From: Thermomicrobium sp. 4228-Ro | GTDB taxonomy: Bacteria > Chloroflexota > Chloroflexia > Thermomicrobiales > Thermomicrobiaceae | Length of the DNA stretch: 64,000 bases | Direction: 5' to 3' | NCBI RefSeq assembly: GCF_026241205.1 | Contig: NZ_JAPFQM010000006.1 | Coordinates: 372,001-436,000, forward strand | Shown here: positions 42,978-51,628 of the stretch, piece by piece | Position numbering within the stretch: position 1 is the stretch's first letter | Layout: the number at the start of each line of letters is the position of its first letter | Notes under the pieces: generated by a model | The model's database searches: none | Told to the model about the DNA's origin: nothing | Seen by the model: only the letters and a program-made list of their open reading frames with translations | Made by a program: the position numbers and the translations under genes

Positions 42978-43808
42978 CTTGCAGTTTCCTGAAGGGGATC
43001 GAGCCCATTGCGACGCATGCCTCGCAGAGTTGTATCTGCGGGGGCGGCACAAAGAGGTTGCAATCCCCTGAAGGGGATTGAGGCCTTTGCGACGCGGTGT
43101 CCAGCCGGGCAGGTCAGGCTCCGCTGGTCGAGCACCGGTTGCAATCCCCTGAAGGGGATTGAGGCCTTTGCGACCCGAAGGCGAGCGGAGCGAGCGAAGC
43201 GAGCGGAGGAGACGGGTTGCAATCCCCTGAAGGGGATTGAGGCCTTTGCGACGGGACGAGGCTGGGGAAGCGGTGGGGCAGGAGCTCGAGCGGCGGGTTG
43301 CAATCCCCTGAAGGGGATTGAGGCCTTTGCGACGAACTTATCCCGCTGCTCCGCGCGGCAGCGGGAGAGGCGCGTTGCAATCCCCTGAAGGGGATTGAGG
43401 CCTTTGCGACGAGGACCGGTAGCCGGTCCTCTACCCAGGCCTCGAGAACGGCCGTTGCAATCCCTGAAGGGGATTGAGGCCTTTGCGACACGGGGAGAAG
43501 TTCAGGAGGGGTTCGAGCGCTATGTGTGGCGTTGCAATCCCCTGAAGGGGATTGAGGCCTTTGCGACGGTGATGCATACGAGACCCTTCGGGCCTTGCTC
43601 GAGGGCAGGGGTTGCAATCCCCTGAAGGGGATTGAGGCCTTTGCGACCATACCATGTGGTAGATTACGCGGCAGAGTGGGAGAAGAGTGTAGTTGCAATC
43701 CCCTGAAGGGGATTGAGGCCTTTGCGACTCGCGGCCGATCTCGAGGATATCCTGAACGAGGCTCTCGAGCGGTTGCAATCCCCTGAAGGGGATTGAGGCC
43801 TTTGCGAC
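42978..43808 (-). CRISPR. CRISPR array, 10 good 37-base repeats plus one degenerate repeat, 10 spacers
   Basis: Repeats start at 43057, 43138, 43216, 43297, 43374, 43454, 43531, 43611, 43692 and 43772. As written they begin GTTGCAATCCCCTGAAGGGG and end GCCTTTGCGAC. Spacers are 40-44 bases. A repeat with seven mismatches lies at 42978-43014. The repeat at 43454 lacks one C of the CCCC run (36 bases). I orient the array leftward: the degenerate repeat marks the trailer, a promoter lies to the right, and the minus-strand repeat ends CCCCTTCAGGGG-ATTGCAAC. That gives a hairpin followed by an 8-base handle, as in Thermus type III repeats. It probably serves the Cmr complex at 60-64 kb. Confidence 0.98.
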
Positions 43809-43964
43809 CGACCCCGGACTTTTTGGCTACTCGCGTAGTACTTTTGGGTGAGGAGCGCATGTTCGCATCGTGCATTCGCCTCCGCGCTCTCGCTCGCCTC
43901 ACCCGTCCTCCGTTGTCAAGGTACGTCGCTGCTCTCATTGTAGGCCCATCCGCTCCCGTGTCAA
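43809..43964 (-). promoter_or_regulatory. CRISPR leader with promoter
   Basis: Read leftward, TTGACA (43964-43959), a 16-base spacer and TACAAT (43942-43937) give a strong promoter. Transcription would start near 43930, about 120 bases before the first repeat. The leader end next to the array is AT-richer (TTTTTGG, TACTTTTGG) than its surroundings. The region between 43965 and 44051 shows nothing else. Confidence 0.7.
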
Positions 43965-44051
43965 GCCCGCCCCACCAGCCGACGGAGCGGATGCCCCAGC
44001 CGCTCGGCTGCCCTCCGCTCCGACGAAACCGGCCGGCCCCATCCGGGCAGC

Positions 44052-45083
44052 TCAGCGAGCGACCGGTCGAGCCGCCTGCGCGACCGGGGCGTCCGCCGGC
44101 CAGCGCAGGTGCGGGATGACGTGGCGCCCGTAGGCCCGGATGAACGCTTCCTGGTTGCGTCCCACGTTGTGCACGTAGATCTCGGTGAAGCCGAGGTCGA
44201 TGAGGTGCTGCAGGTACTCGCCGTGCCGGTCGAGGTCGGCCGAGATGAGCACGCGCCCCTGGAAGTGCTCGGGCCGCACCAGCCGCGCCATCGCCTGGAA
44301 GTCCTCGGGATTGCGGATATCTCCCTTCGGGAACGCCATGCCGCCGTTCGGCCACTCGCGCAGCGCGTTCTCGAGCGCCTCCTCGTCGGTCTCGGCCCAG
44401 GAGACGTGCACCTGGAGCAGGCGCGGCATCCGGCCAGGATCCTTGCCCGCTGCCCGCGCACCCTCCTCGAAGCGGGCCAGCAGCAGGCGCAGCTTCTCGT
44501 CGCTGGCGCCCGGCGTCAGGATGCCGTCGCAGAGCTCGCCGGTCTTCTTGGCCATGTACGGCCCGGCCGTGCCGACGATGACCGGCGGGGGCACTGCCGG
44601 CAGGGTGTACAGCTTGGCACTCTCGACTTTGAAGTACGTCCCCTCGTGCCGGATCACCTTGCCGGTGAAGAGCTTCTGGATCACCTGGATCGCCTCGAGG
44701 AGCATGCGGATCCGCTCGGCCGGCTCCGGCCAGTAGCGACCGACGATGTGCTCGTTGAGCGCTTCTCCCGCACCGAGCCCCAGCCAGAAGCGCCCGGGGA
44801 ACATCGCCTCCAGCGTCGCCGCCGCCTGAGCGACGACCGCCGGGTGATAGCGGTACCCGATCGGTGGCGTGACACCGGTGCCGAAGCGGAGCCGCGTCGT
44901 CGCGCCGAGCGCGCCCAGCCAGGCCCAGACGAAGGCGCTCTGCCCTTGCTCCGGTGTCCAGGGATGGAAGTGGTCGGCGGCCAGCACGCTGTCGAACCCC
45001 TCCTGCTCGGCCAGCTGGCACCAGCGCAAGAGGTCGCTCGGATGGAACTGCTCGAAACTCGCCGAATAACCGAGCCGGCTCAT
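44052..45083 (-). CDS. LLM-class F420-dependent oxidoreductase, glucose-6-phosphate dehydrogenase (FGD)-like
   Basis: A 343-residue TIM-barrel of the luciferase-like family. Motifs are GYSASFEQFHP, SVLAADHFHPWTPEQG, LRFGTGVTPPIGYRYHPAVVAQA, FWLGLGAGEALNEH and VGTAGPYMAKKTGELCDG, all typical of the F420-dependent G6PDH-like subgroup. These enzymes reduce cofactor F420 with glucose-6-phosphate or act on related substrates. The start at 45083 has GGAAGGTGG upstream. It is divergent from the PLP enzyme with about 100 bases between them. Actual substrate is uncertain. Confidence 0.85.
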   Translation of the reverse strand: MSRLGYSASFEQFHPSDLLRWCQLAEQEGFDSVLAADHFHPWTPEQGQSAFVWAWLGALGATTRLRFGTGVTPPIGYRYHPAVVAQAAATLEAMFPGRFWLGLGAGEALNEHIVGRYWPEPAERIRMLLEAIQVIQKLFTGKVIRHEGTYFKVESAKLYTLPAVPPPVIVGTAGPYMAKKTGELCDGILTPGASDEKLRLLLARFEEGARAAGKDPGRMPRLLQVHVSWAETDEEALENALREWPNGGMAFPKGDIRNPEDFQAMARLVRPEHFQGRVLISADLDRHGEYLQHLIDLGFTEIYVHNVGRNQEAFIRAYGRHVIPHLRWPADAPVAQAARPVAR

Positions 45084-45184
45084 CGCACCACCTTCCCTGC
45101 CGCGCGTCTCTCGTCGGCTCGCTGCCTCCGGCCTGAGTATGCTCGCAGCGAGCGAGCCGAGCGAGTGCCGAGAGGAGCGAGGCG

Positions 45185-46381
45185 ATGTCCGACGCGCAGA
45201 CCGAGCCGACTGCGACGACGCTCTGCGTGCAGGCGGGGCTGGAGCCGACGCCGAGCGTGACCGAGCCGCTCGCGCCACCGATCTGGCCAGCGGCAGCCTT
45301 CGCCTACCCCGACCTGGAGACGATGGAAGCGATCCTAGCCGGTGAGCAGCCCGGCTTCGTCTACGCCCGGTACGGAGTGCCGAACCACCTGCAACTGGAG
45401 CGAGCCCTGGCCAGGCTCGAGGACGGGGAAGCGGCGGTCGTGACGGCGAGCGGGATGAGCGCGATCACCGCGACGCTCTTCGCGCTGACCGCGCCCGGCC
45501 AGCGGGTGGTCGCCGACGTCGCCGTCTACCGCGGTACGCAGCTGCTCCTCGAACACGACCTGGCGCGTTTCGGCGTGACGGTCGAGCTCGTCGATTGCGG
45601 CGACCGCGCAGCCGTCGAGCGCGCCCTGGCCACACCGGCCCGGCTCCTCTGGGTGGACACGCTGACCAACCCGACGCTGCGGGTGCGCGACCTCCCCCAG
45701 CTCGCCAGCCTGGCCCGCGCTGCTGGCGCGCTGCTCGTCGTGGACAATACCTTCGCGACGCCGTTCCACTGCCGGCCGCTCGCCTGGGGCGCGGCGCTGG
45801 TCGTGCACTCGACGACCAAGTCGATCGGCGGACACCACGACGCGAGCGGCGGCGCGGTGATCGGCCCGGCCGAGCTGGTCGAGCCGATCCGGCGCCAGGT
45901 GATCCGGTTCGGCGGCCGCGGTGGCGCCTTCGATGCCTGGCTGATCCAGCGCGGGCTGGCGACGCTCCCGCTCCGGGCCGCGCGGAGCAGCGCGAGCGCG
46001 CTCGACCTGGCGACCCGGCTGGCGAGCCACCCGGCCGTCCGGCGGGTCTCCTACCCGGGGCTACCGGGCCACCCGGAGCACCAGCTGGCCCGGCGACTCC
46101 TGAGCGGCGGCTTCGGGGCCGTCCTGGCTTTCGAGCTGGCTGGGGGCGAGCCAGCGGTCCGGCGCTTCCTGCGCCCGCTCCGTCTCGTACGGTTCGCCGA
46201 GACGCTGGGCGGGACGGTGACGACGGTCGTGCACCCAGCGACGACGTCGCACCGGGCGCTCGCCCCCGAGGAACGGCGCGCGCTGGGTATCGCGGACGGG
46301 CTCGTGCGGCTCTCGGTCGGGCTGGAGGATCCAGCCGACCTCTGGCGCGACCTCGCCCAGGCGCTGGCGGCAGCCAGCTGA
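45185..46381 (+). CDS. trans-sulfuration PLP enzyme (cystathionine gamma-synthase/lyase family)
   Basis: A 398-residue Cys/Met-metabolism enzyme. Visible motifs: YARYGVPNHLQLERALARLE, VTASGMSAITATLFAL, VDTLTNPTLRVRDL, VVDNTFATPF (PLP-binding Asp) and HSTTKSIGGHHDASGG with the Schiff-base lysine. The tail ETLGGTVTTVVHPATTSHRAL and VRLSVGLEDPADL is family-standard. It acts in the cytoplasm on homoserine or cysteine derivatives. Gamma-synthase, gamma-lyase and methionine gamma-lyase cannot be separated here. ATG 45185 follows GAGAGGAGCGAGG. Confidence 0.9.
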   Translation: MSDAQTEPTATTLCVQAGLEPTPSVTEPLAPPIWPAAAFAYPDLETMEAILAGEQPGFVYARYGVPNHLQLERALARLEDGEAAVVTASGMSAITATLFALTAPGQRVVADVAVYRGTQLLLEHDLARFGVTVELVDCGDRAAVERALATPARLLWVDTLTNPTLRVRDLPQLASLARAAGALLVVDNTFATPFHCRPLAWGAALVVHSTTKSIGGHHDASGGAVIGPAELVEPIRRQVIRFGGRGGAFDAWLIQRGLATLPLRAARSSASALDLATRLASHPAVRRVSYPGLPGHPEHQLARRLLSGGFGAVLAFELAGGEPAVRRFLRPLRLVRFAETLGGTVTTVVHPATTSHRALAPEERRALGIADGLVRLSVGLEDPADLWRDLAQALAAAS

Positions 46382-46387
46382 GGCAGG

Positions 46388-47794
46388 TCAGTCGCGCACG
46401 CTGGCGCGCTGGCGCAGCTCCTGCCAGTCGGCGAGCGCGGCAGCCCGGTCGTCGGGTGTCTCGCGCTCCGCGTAGCGGGCGAGGAGGTAGCGTGCCGTGA
46501 GGTCGGTGAAGGCGGGCGACAGGTGCGGGAACGACTGGGCGACTCGCCGGGCGAGGGCGAGCGGCGTCTCGCTCGGGCGGCGGGTCAGCCCGCGCGCCGC
46601 GAGGAGAGCCAGCGCCGCCCGGTAGGCGCTGCGCACGTCGCGCGGGCGAGCGAGACCGCGGCGCAGCGCCGGGCCGAGCCGTCGTGAGCGCCGCCAGCGA
46701 GGGAGAAACCCCGACCGGTCGAGCGGGATCCGCTCGCGCGCCTCGCTGGCGGCTGGCGCTCCGGGCGCACGCCGGAGGCGGCGGACGGAGCGAGCGACCA
46801 GGCGGGCGAGCAGCACGAGCAGGGCGCCACCGGCCAGGACAGCGAGCCCCTGGACGAGCCAGCCCGGTATGGGGAGCGTTGCCAGGACGTCCTGCGGGCG
46901 GAGGAGTTCCGGCAGCGCCGGTAGGCTCGGCGGCGGGCCCGGTGCGCCCGGTCGCGCCAGGAGGCGCAGTACCCAGGCGAGGAGGCGGACCGTCCACCAG
47001 ACCACCAGTGCGAGAGCGACAGCGAAGGTGACCAGCACGGCGACGACGAGCGTGAAGAGCCAGGTGACCGCCTGGGCGATGCGCGGCCAGAGGGCCGGAC
47101 CAGCTGCCAGGCTGGCGAGCGCGCCGGCGGCGAGGATCGCCCCGGCGAGGACGAGCGACCGGACGATCCAACCTACCGGCGTCCCGGCTTCCGGATAAGC
47201 GAGCCGCACTGCCTGCGCCTGGACGAGCGCTGCGGTGAGGAGCCGGAACAGGAGGAGCGAGGGAACAGCGAGCGCCAGACGGTCCCAGGCGGCTTGGGCG
47301 GCCGCCCCGCCGCTCAGCGCGGCGACCAGCGTCGCGCCACCGACCGCCGCCGCGTCACGGAGGACAGCCCAGCGGAGGTAGTCGCCCTGGAACGGGAACG
47401 GCTCATTGGCCAGGACGAGCGCGCGCCACCAGGCGAGCGCGCTCAGGAGGGCGAGCCCGACGGCACCGGAGTCGAGCCGGAAGAGCGCAGGGACATACCC
47501 CCAGAACGGCTCCCCGGTATGGCGTACCGCCCACCAGCTCCACGTCCAGAGGAGCCAGCCGCCAGCGGCCAGCAGGCGGGCCCAGGCGAGGTCGGCCGTC
47601 CGCGCGAGCACCGTACGGGCGAGGACGAAGGCGACCAGCCCGGTAGCGGCCAGCGTGAGCCAGCTGGGCACGGCGGCTGGCTCGGCCTGGGAGAGGACTG
47701 CGAGCCAGGCGACCCAGGGTGCGACGGCCAGCGCCTCAGCGGCAGCGGCACTCACGGTGAGCGCGAGAGACAGCGGGTCAACGCGCCAGCGCAC
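46388..47794 (-). CDS. DUF4129-domain multi-spanning membrane protein
   Basis: A 468-residue protein with eight or so membrane helices in the first 350 residues and a cytosolic C-terminus (about 380-468: DVRSAYRAALALLAARG, RPSETPLALARRV, LTARYLLARYAERE) that fits DUF4129. Starts at GTG 47794, overlapping the DUF58 gene by 17 bases. Such proteins usually sit beside MoxR, DUF58 and a transglutaminase-like protein; the transglutaminase is missing here. The operon is linked to extracytoplasmic protein processing or complex assembly in the literature, without a defined reaction. Confidence 0.78.
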   Translation of the reverse strand: MRWRVDPLSLALTVSAAAAEALAVAPWVAWLAVLSQAEPAAVPSWLTLAATGLVAFVLARTVLARTADLAWARLLAAGGWLLWTWSWWAVRHTGEPFWGYVPALFRLDSGAVGLALLSALAWWRALVLANEPFPFQGDYLRWAVLRDAAAVGGATLVAALSGGAAAQAAWDRLALAVPSLLLFRLLTAALVQAQAVRLAYPEAGTPVGWIVRSLVLAGAILAAGALASLAAGPALWPRIAQAVTWLFTLVVAVLVTFAVALALVVWWTVRLLAWVLRLLARPGAPGPPPSLPALPELLRPQDVLATLPIPGWLVQGLAVLAGGALLVLLARLVARSVRRLRRAPGAPAASEARERIPLDRSGFLPRWRRSRRLGPALRRGLARPRDVRSAYRAALALLAARGLTRRPSETPLALARRVAQSFPHLSPAFTDLTARYLLARYAERETPDDRAAALADWQELRQRASVRD

Positions 47795-49016
47795 CGTCGG
47801 CCTCCAGCTCGTAGACCACGAGCCCGCGCCGGGTGGGGAGCCCGGCCTCGCAGGCCACCGCGAGGAGCGCGATCCCGTATCCCTGGCGCCAGAGCGCCAG
47901 CAGCGTCCGCCGGAGCGGGTCGGTGACCAGCGCCGTCACGACGACGATGGTCGAGCCACCCGGCAAGAGACGCGCTTCGGTGGCGAGCAGCGCCTCGAGG
48001 CGGTAGCCCGTGTGCGGGACCAGCATGGCGAGCGCCTCCAGCACCCGCTGGAGCTGGCGCGGGTGGCGGCTGGGCGGCACGCGCACGATCCGCTCGCCAC
48101 CGACCAGTGGTGCGTTGGCCCAGAGGCCGACCGGGAACCCCTGGTCTGTCCCCCAGGCAGCCAGCGAGGCAGTGAGGGAGATCGCCCATTCGAGTTCGCC
48201 GGGGCGTACCCCCTCCCAAAAGTGCTCGAAGGTGTTGACGTCGAGGAAGAGCGCGAGCGCTGGCGCAGCCGTCCGCTCGAGCAGGCGCGTCTGGAGTTCA
48301 CCCAGTCGTGCGGTGGCTCGCCAGTGGACCTGCCGCGGCGAGTCACCCGGCTGGTAGGGACGGACACCCTGGATGCGGAGCGGATCCTCGAGCAGCGGGC
48401 GCAGCGGCACGGCATCGCCGAGCGGGCGTTCGGCCGGGAGGCCGAACGATTCGACCGGCCGGATCTCCGGGTAGACGAGCAGCGTCGCACCGGCTTCCAC
48501 CTCGAGCCGGGCTCTCGCCAGGCCGAAAGGGTCGCCGGTCGTCAGCACTGCGGGACCGAGCCGGTAGAAGCCACGGCGTACCGCTCGGCCAGCGTAGCGC
48601 CGCACGACCCGTTCCGCTGCACCGACCGCGAGCAGCGTGCGGAGGACCCGGCGCTCCGGCTTGGGCGAGGGGCCGAGGGGCACATCGGGTACAGTGAGCG
48701 CAGCAGGCAGTTCCTCGACGACCTCGACCCAGGGAAGCGGCAAGAGCTTGGCGTTCTCGATGACGAGGCTCAGCGTCACCGTCTCGCCGGGGAAGACGCG
48801 CGGCGGATCCACGCTCCGCCGGTAGCGGACACGGGAGAAACCGAACCTGCGCCAGAGCAACGCGAGCGTTAGGACCGCTGCGACGGAGAAGGCGACCAGG
48901 GCGAGGACCGGCCGAGAGAGCGCCACGCCAGCCAGGCCGAGCACCAGTGCAGCGACGAGCGTACCGGGCAGGACTTCCTCGCGCTCGAGCGGGACGACCG
49001 ACGGTGCACGCTCCAC
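47778..49016 (-). CDS. DUF58 protein, VWA-like partner of MoxR
   Basis: A 412-residue protein with two N-terminal membrane helices, a beta-rich domain, and the DUF58 motif VRPYQPGDSPRQVHWRATARLGEL near residues 223-246, followed by a VWA-like fold (LFLDVNT). GTG 49016 is 2 bases from the moxR stop, showing coupling. DUF58 proteins pair with MoxR AAA ATPases as putative chaperones or metal-insertion machinery. Confidence 0.88.
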   Translation of the reverse strand: MERAPSVVPLEREEVLPGTLVAALVLGLAGVALSRPVLALVAFSVAAVLTLALLWRRFGFSRVRYRRSVDPPRVFPGETVTLSLVIENAKLLPLPWVEVVEELPAALTVPDVPLGPSPKPERRVLRTLLAVGAAERVVRRYAGRAVRRGFYRLGPAVLTTGDPFGLARARLEVEAGATLLVYPEIRPVESFGLPAERPLGDAVPLRPLLEDPLRIQGVRPYQPGDSPRQVHWRATARLGELQTRLLERTAAPALALFLDVNTFEHFWEGVRPGELEWAISLTASLAAWGTDQGFPVGLWANAPLVGGERIVRVPPSRHPRQLQRVLEALAMLVPHTGYRLEALLATEARLLPGGSTIVVVTALVTDPLRRTLLALWRQGYGIALLAVACEAGLPTRRGLVVYELEADGALAR

Positions 49017-49018
49017 GG

Positions 49019-50023
49019 TCAGGCGCCTCCGACGGGTTCCTCGACCGGGACGGGTACCTCCTCGAGCACCGCGCGGACGACACCTTCGCCGGTCGTGCCG
49101 TGCAGGGCGGCTCGCGGGGCGAGCGTCAACCGGTGCGCGAGCACGGGGACAGCGACCGCCTGCACGTCGTCGGGGAGGACGTAGCCGCGCCCGTCCAGGA
49201 GCGCCCGCGCCTGGGCCGCGCGAGCCAGTGCGAGCGTGGCGCGCGGGCTGGCACCGAGCTCGACCTCCTCCCGCTCGCGGGTGCGCCGCGCCAGTGCGAC
49301 GAGGTAGTCGAGCGTCGCTTGTCCGAGAAAGACGCGCCGGCTCTCCTCGATCGCCGCAGCGAGCTCCTCGGGGCGGGTCACCGGATCCAGTTCGACCAGC
49401 GGGTCACCGGCGAGGAAGCGGCGCACGATCGCGGCCTCGTCCTCCGGTGACGGATAGCCGAGACGCACGCGCATCGCGAACCGGTCGAGCTGCGCTTCGG
49501 GTAAGGGGAACGTCCCCTCGAGTTCGATCGGATTCTGGGTGGCCACGACGAGGAACGGTTGCGGCAAGCGGTAGGTCTCGCGCTCGACCGTCACCTGTCG
49601 CTCCTCCATCGCCTCCAGCAGGGCCGCCTGGGTACGGGGCGTGCCGCGGTTGATCTCGTCGGCGAGCACGACGTTGGCGAAGACCGGCCCGGGATGGAAG
49701 ACGAAGGCCCCGCGGCCCGGCTCGTAGACGAGCGAGCCGGTGACGTCGGCCGGCAAGAGGTCGGGCGTGAACTGGATGCGCCGGAAGACACCGCCGATCG
49801 CCTGGCAGAAGGAGCGGGCGAGCTTCGTCTTGCCGATACCGGGAACGTCCTCGACCAGGACGTGGCCACCGGAAAGGACAGCGACGAGGAGGAGCTCGAC
49901 GACCTCACGCTTGCCGACGATCACCCGCTCGACGGTATCGCGGATGCGGTGCAGGAGCGCCTGCAGAGCGTGGACGCGCTCGAGCGGGAGCGGTTCAGCT
50001 GGGGGACGGAACGGCGCAGTCAC
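49019..50023 (-). CDS. MoxR-family AAA ATPase
   Basis: A 334-residue ATPase with Walker A VEDVPGIGKTKLARS, Walker B ANVVLADEINRGTPRTQAALLEAMEE, sensor VVATQNPIELEGTFPLPEAQLDRF and the MoxR lid domain. Starts at a GTG overlapping the HEAT gene stop (GTGA). It likely remodels or activates a target together with the DUF58 product encoded next. Confidence 0.93.
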   Translation of the reverse strand: MTAPFRPPAEPLPLERVHALQALLHRIRDTVERVIVGKREVVELLLVAVLSGGHVLVEDVPGIGKTKLARSFCQAIGGVFRRIQFTPDLLPADVTGSLVYEPGRGAFVFHPGPVFANVVLADEINRGTPRTQAALLEAMEERQVTVERETYRLPQPFLVVATQNPIELEGTFPLPEAQLDRFAMRVRLGYPSPEDEAAIVRRFLAGDPLVELDPVTRPEELAAAIEESRRVFLGQATLDYLVALARRTREREEVELGASPRATLALARAAQARALLDGRGYVLPDDVQAVAVPVLAHRLTLAPRAALHGTTGEGVVRAVLEEVPVPVEEPVGGA

Positions 50024-50427
50024 CGAGAGACCCCCTTTCCCAAGAGCCGAGCAGCCTCGGCACGGATACCAGCGGCGGGGTCAGTCGCCAGGACAGTTTC
50101 GAGAACGGGTCGAGCACGCTCGGGGTCGATCGCCCAGAGCGCTGCCAGGGCAACGCGGCGCACCGGCACGGCACCGGAGTGCACCACTGCGACCAGCGCC
50201 GGGAAGGCGGCGGGATCACCGATTCGGCCGAGGGCAGTGACGATCGCGGCCTGCACGTCGATATCGCGCGGTCGCGCTTCGAGCGCGGCGAGCAGCGCAG
50301 GAACCGCCGCACGCACGCGCCGCTGGCCGAGGATCCACGCACAGGTCTCGGCGATATCCGGCCGTGGGTGCCGAAGTCCCTCGATCGCGGTCATATCGTA
50401 GCGCTCGACTCGCTGTTCGCCCGGCAT
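50020..50427 (-). CDS. small HEAT-repeat protein
   Basis: A 135-residue protein made of about four HEAT-like helix pairs: LRHPRPDIAETCAWILGQRR, VRAAVPALLAALEARPRDID, VQAAIVTALGRIGDPAAFPA and VRRVALAALWAIDPERARPV. ATG 50427 has GGGAG 8 bases upstream; 50442 is an alternative. It precedes moxR with overlap, so it probably scaffolds something in that pathway. HEAT/PBS-lyase-type repeats mediate protein contacts. Confidence 0.75.
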   Translation of the reverse strand: MPGEQRVERYDMTAIEGLRHPRPDIAETCAWILGQRRVRAAVPALLAALEARPRDIDVQAAIVTALGRIGDPAAFPALVAVVHSGAVPVRRVALAALWAIDPERARPVLETVLATDPAAGIRAEAARLLGKGVSR

Positions 50428-50443
50428 CGCGGACGCTCCCATC

Positions 50444-51430
50444 CTACACCGTTCCAGTCGACCAGCGCTCGTGCGCACCGGCCGCCGGCACGACACCGAC
50501 GAGCCGGACGACCGCACGGAGCCAGCTCGCTCGCTGCGCGGCCGTCAAGGTACCGTGGAAGCGGTAATCGTGCGCGGCCACGAACACCGCGAGATCGTCG
50601 AGCAGCGCTGCGAGCTGGTGGCGCCAGTCGGGGTGGTCGGCAGTAGCAGCATGGCCGAGACACGGCTCGAGCGGGATATCGGGGGACGGCGACTGCCAGA
50701 ACACGTGCAGCCAGGCCCAGAGACGGCCACGGCCAGGTCGCTCGGCGAGACAGGAAGGGCACAGGGCGGGGAGCAGCGCCGGCCGCGGGAGGTACCACGG
50801 GCGGCGACCGACCTCGTTGGCGAGGGCCTCGAGACGCGACCGAGCGTGGCGCTCGCGTCCGACCCGAGCCTGCCAGGTCGACCAGGGAAAGTCCGGAAGC
50901 AGCCCACCGAGTGCTGTCGCGTGCTGCTGGCAGAGGAGCGCGGGCGCATCGCGCAGCAGTGCCGGATGCTGACGGGTCAGCTCGGCCGCGGTCGCGAGGA
51001 GACCGTCCTCAGCGCTGGCCAGCCACGCGCAGACGAGACAAGCGGCACGAGGGCGAAGCCACCGGTCGAGCGCCGCCCGGTCAGGGCACGAACGGAATAC
51101 GTCGCGCAGGATCCGCTCGAGCAGGATAGCGACTCCGAGGTGACTGTGGACGGCCGCACCGGCCGGTACGAGCGCCCAAGTGTGTTCCCAGCAGAAGCCG
51201 CGGGACACTGCGAGCTGCTCGGCCGTGATCGGATCGTTGACATGTTCCCAGAGTAGGGCGGGGAGCAGGCGACGCTCTTTTTCCTCGAGCAGGCGGCAAA
51301 GGGGACAACCCGGCACAGCGAACGCCTCGCGCAGCGTCGCCGCGAGGTAGCGATCGAGTGCCGGACGCGATGCCTGCCCGGTGAGGCGACGGAAGCGTTC
51401 CAGTGCTCGCGACGGGAATCCCTCGACCAT
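50444..51430 (-). CDS. cysteine/histidine-rich protein resembling DUF6062
   Basis: A 328-residue protein with repeated CxxC and C-x3-H-like units: CPLCRLLEEKE, GFCWEHTWAL, CLVCAWLASAE, LCQQHATALG, CPSCLAE and a further EPCLGHA. This pattern fits the DUF6062 group, likely zinc-binding. It is the first gene of the HEAT-moxR-DUF58-DUF4129 run, 16 bases ahead. ATG 51430 follows GGGGAG. No function is known to me. Confidence 0.65.
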   Translation of the reverse strand: MVEGFPSRALERFRRLTGQASRPALDRYLAATLREAFAVPGCPLCRLLEEKERRLLPALLWEHVNDPITAEQLAVSRGFCWEHTWALVPAGAAVHSHLGVAILLERILRDVFRSCPDRAALDRWLRPRAACLVCAWLASAEDGLLATAAELTRQHPALLRDAPALLCQQHATALGGLLPDFPWSTWQARVGRERHARSRLEALANEVGRRPWYLPRPALLPALCPSCLAERPGRGRLWAWLHVFWQSPSPDIPLEPCLGHAATADHPDWRHQLAALLDDLAVFVAAHDYRFHGTLTAAQRASWLRAVVRLVGVVPAAGAHERWSTGTV

Positions 51431-51451
51431 CGTGCTCCCCAGAAGAGCGAA

Positions 51452-51558
51452 AGCCTCTGCCGACCCGATCTGGATCGACAGAGGCTATCAGCCGAAGACC
51501 GGCAGTTCGGTGGCGCGTGCCACCGGGTGAGCCTCATCACCCTCGTGCGTTCAGTATA
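51452..51558 (-). promoter_or_regulatory. structured leader and extended -10 promoter upstream of the DUF6062-moxR operon
   Basis: Read leftward, TTTTGC-TATACT (TATACT at 51558-51553) gives an extended -10 box. The leader then folds into a GGTGGC/GCCACC hairpin (51524-51509) and an AGCCTCTG/CAGAGGCT hairpin (51486-51452), followed by TTCGCTCTTCT and then the gene's ribosome site. The second hairpin could be an attenuator. No known riboswitch class is recognised. Confidence 0.45.
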
Positions 51559-51628
51559 GCAAAAGCACCGTCCCACAGGCTGTGACGCAACGCGTTCTGC
51601 GTCCCGGGCGAGTTACCCGTACCGAGGA

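Noticed and set aside
43015-43771. Self-targeting spacers matching this window
   Set aside because: Reading the ten spacers against the window by eye showed no convincing match; a real search was not possible.
43008-43786. Open frames across the CRISPR array encoding repeated CNPLKGIEAFAT peptides
   Set aside because: The peptide repeat is just the DNA repeat read in frame; spacers of variable length break it.
43057-43808. Array transcribed on the + strand
   Set aside because: The + strand repeat also ends with a plausible TTTGCGAC, but the hairpin would then lie 14 bases from the end. The degenerate repeat and promoter positions also favour the minus strand.
51495-51530. T-box leader upstream of the DUF6062 gene (GGTGGCACGCG resembles the T-box core)
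   Set aside because: The match is incomplete, it forms a simple hairpin with its own complement, and the downstream genes are not aminoacyl-tRNA or amino-acid genes.
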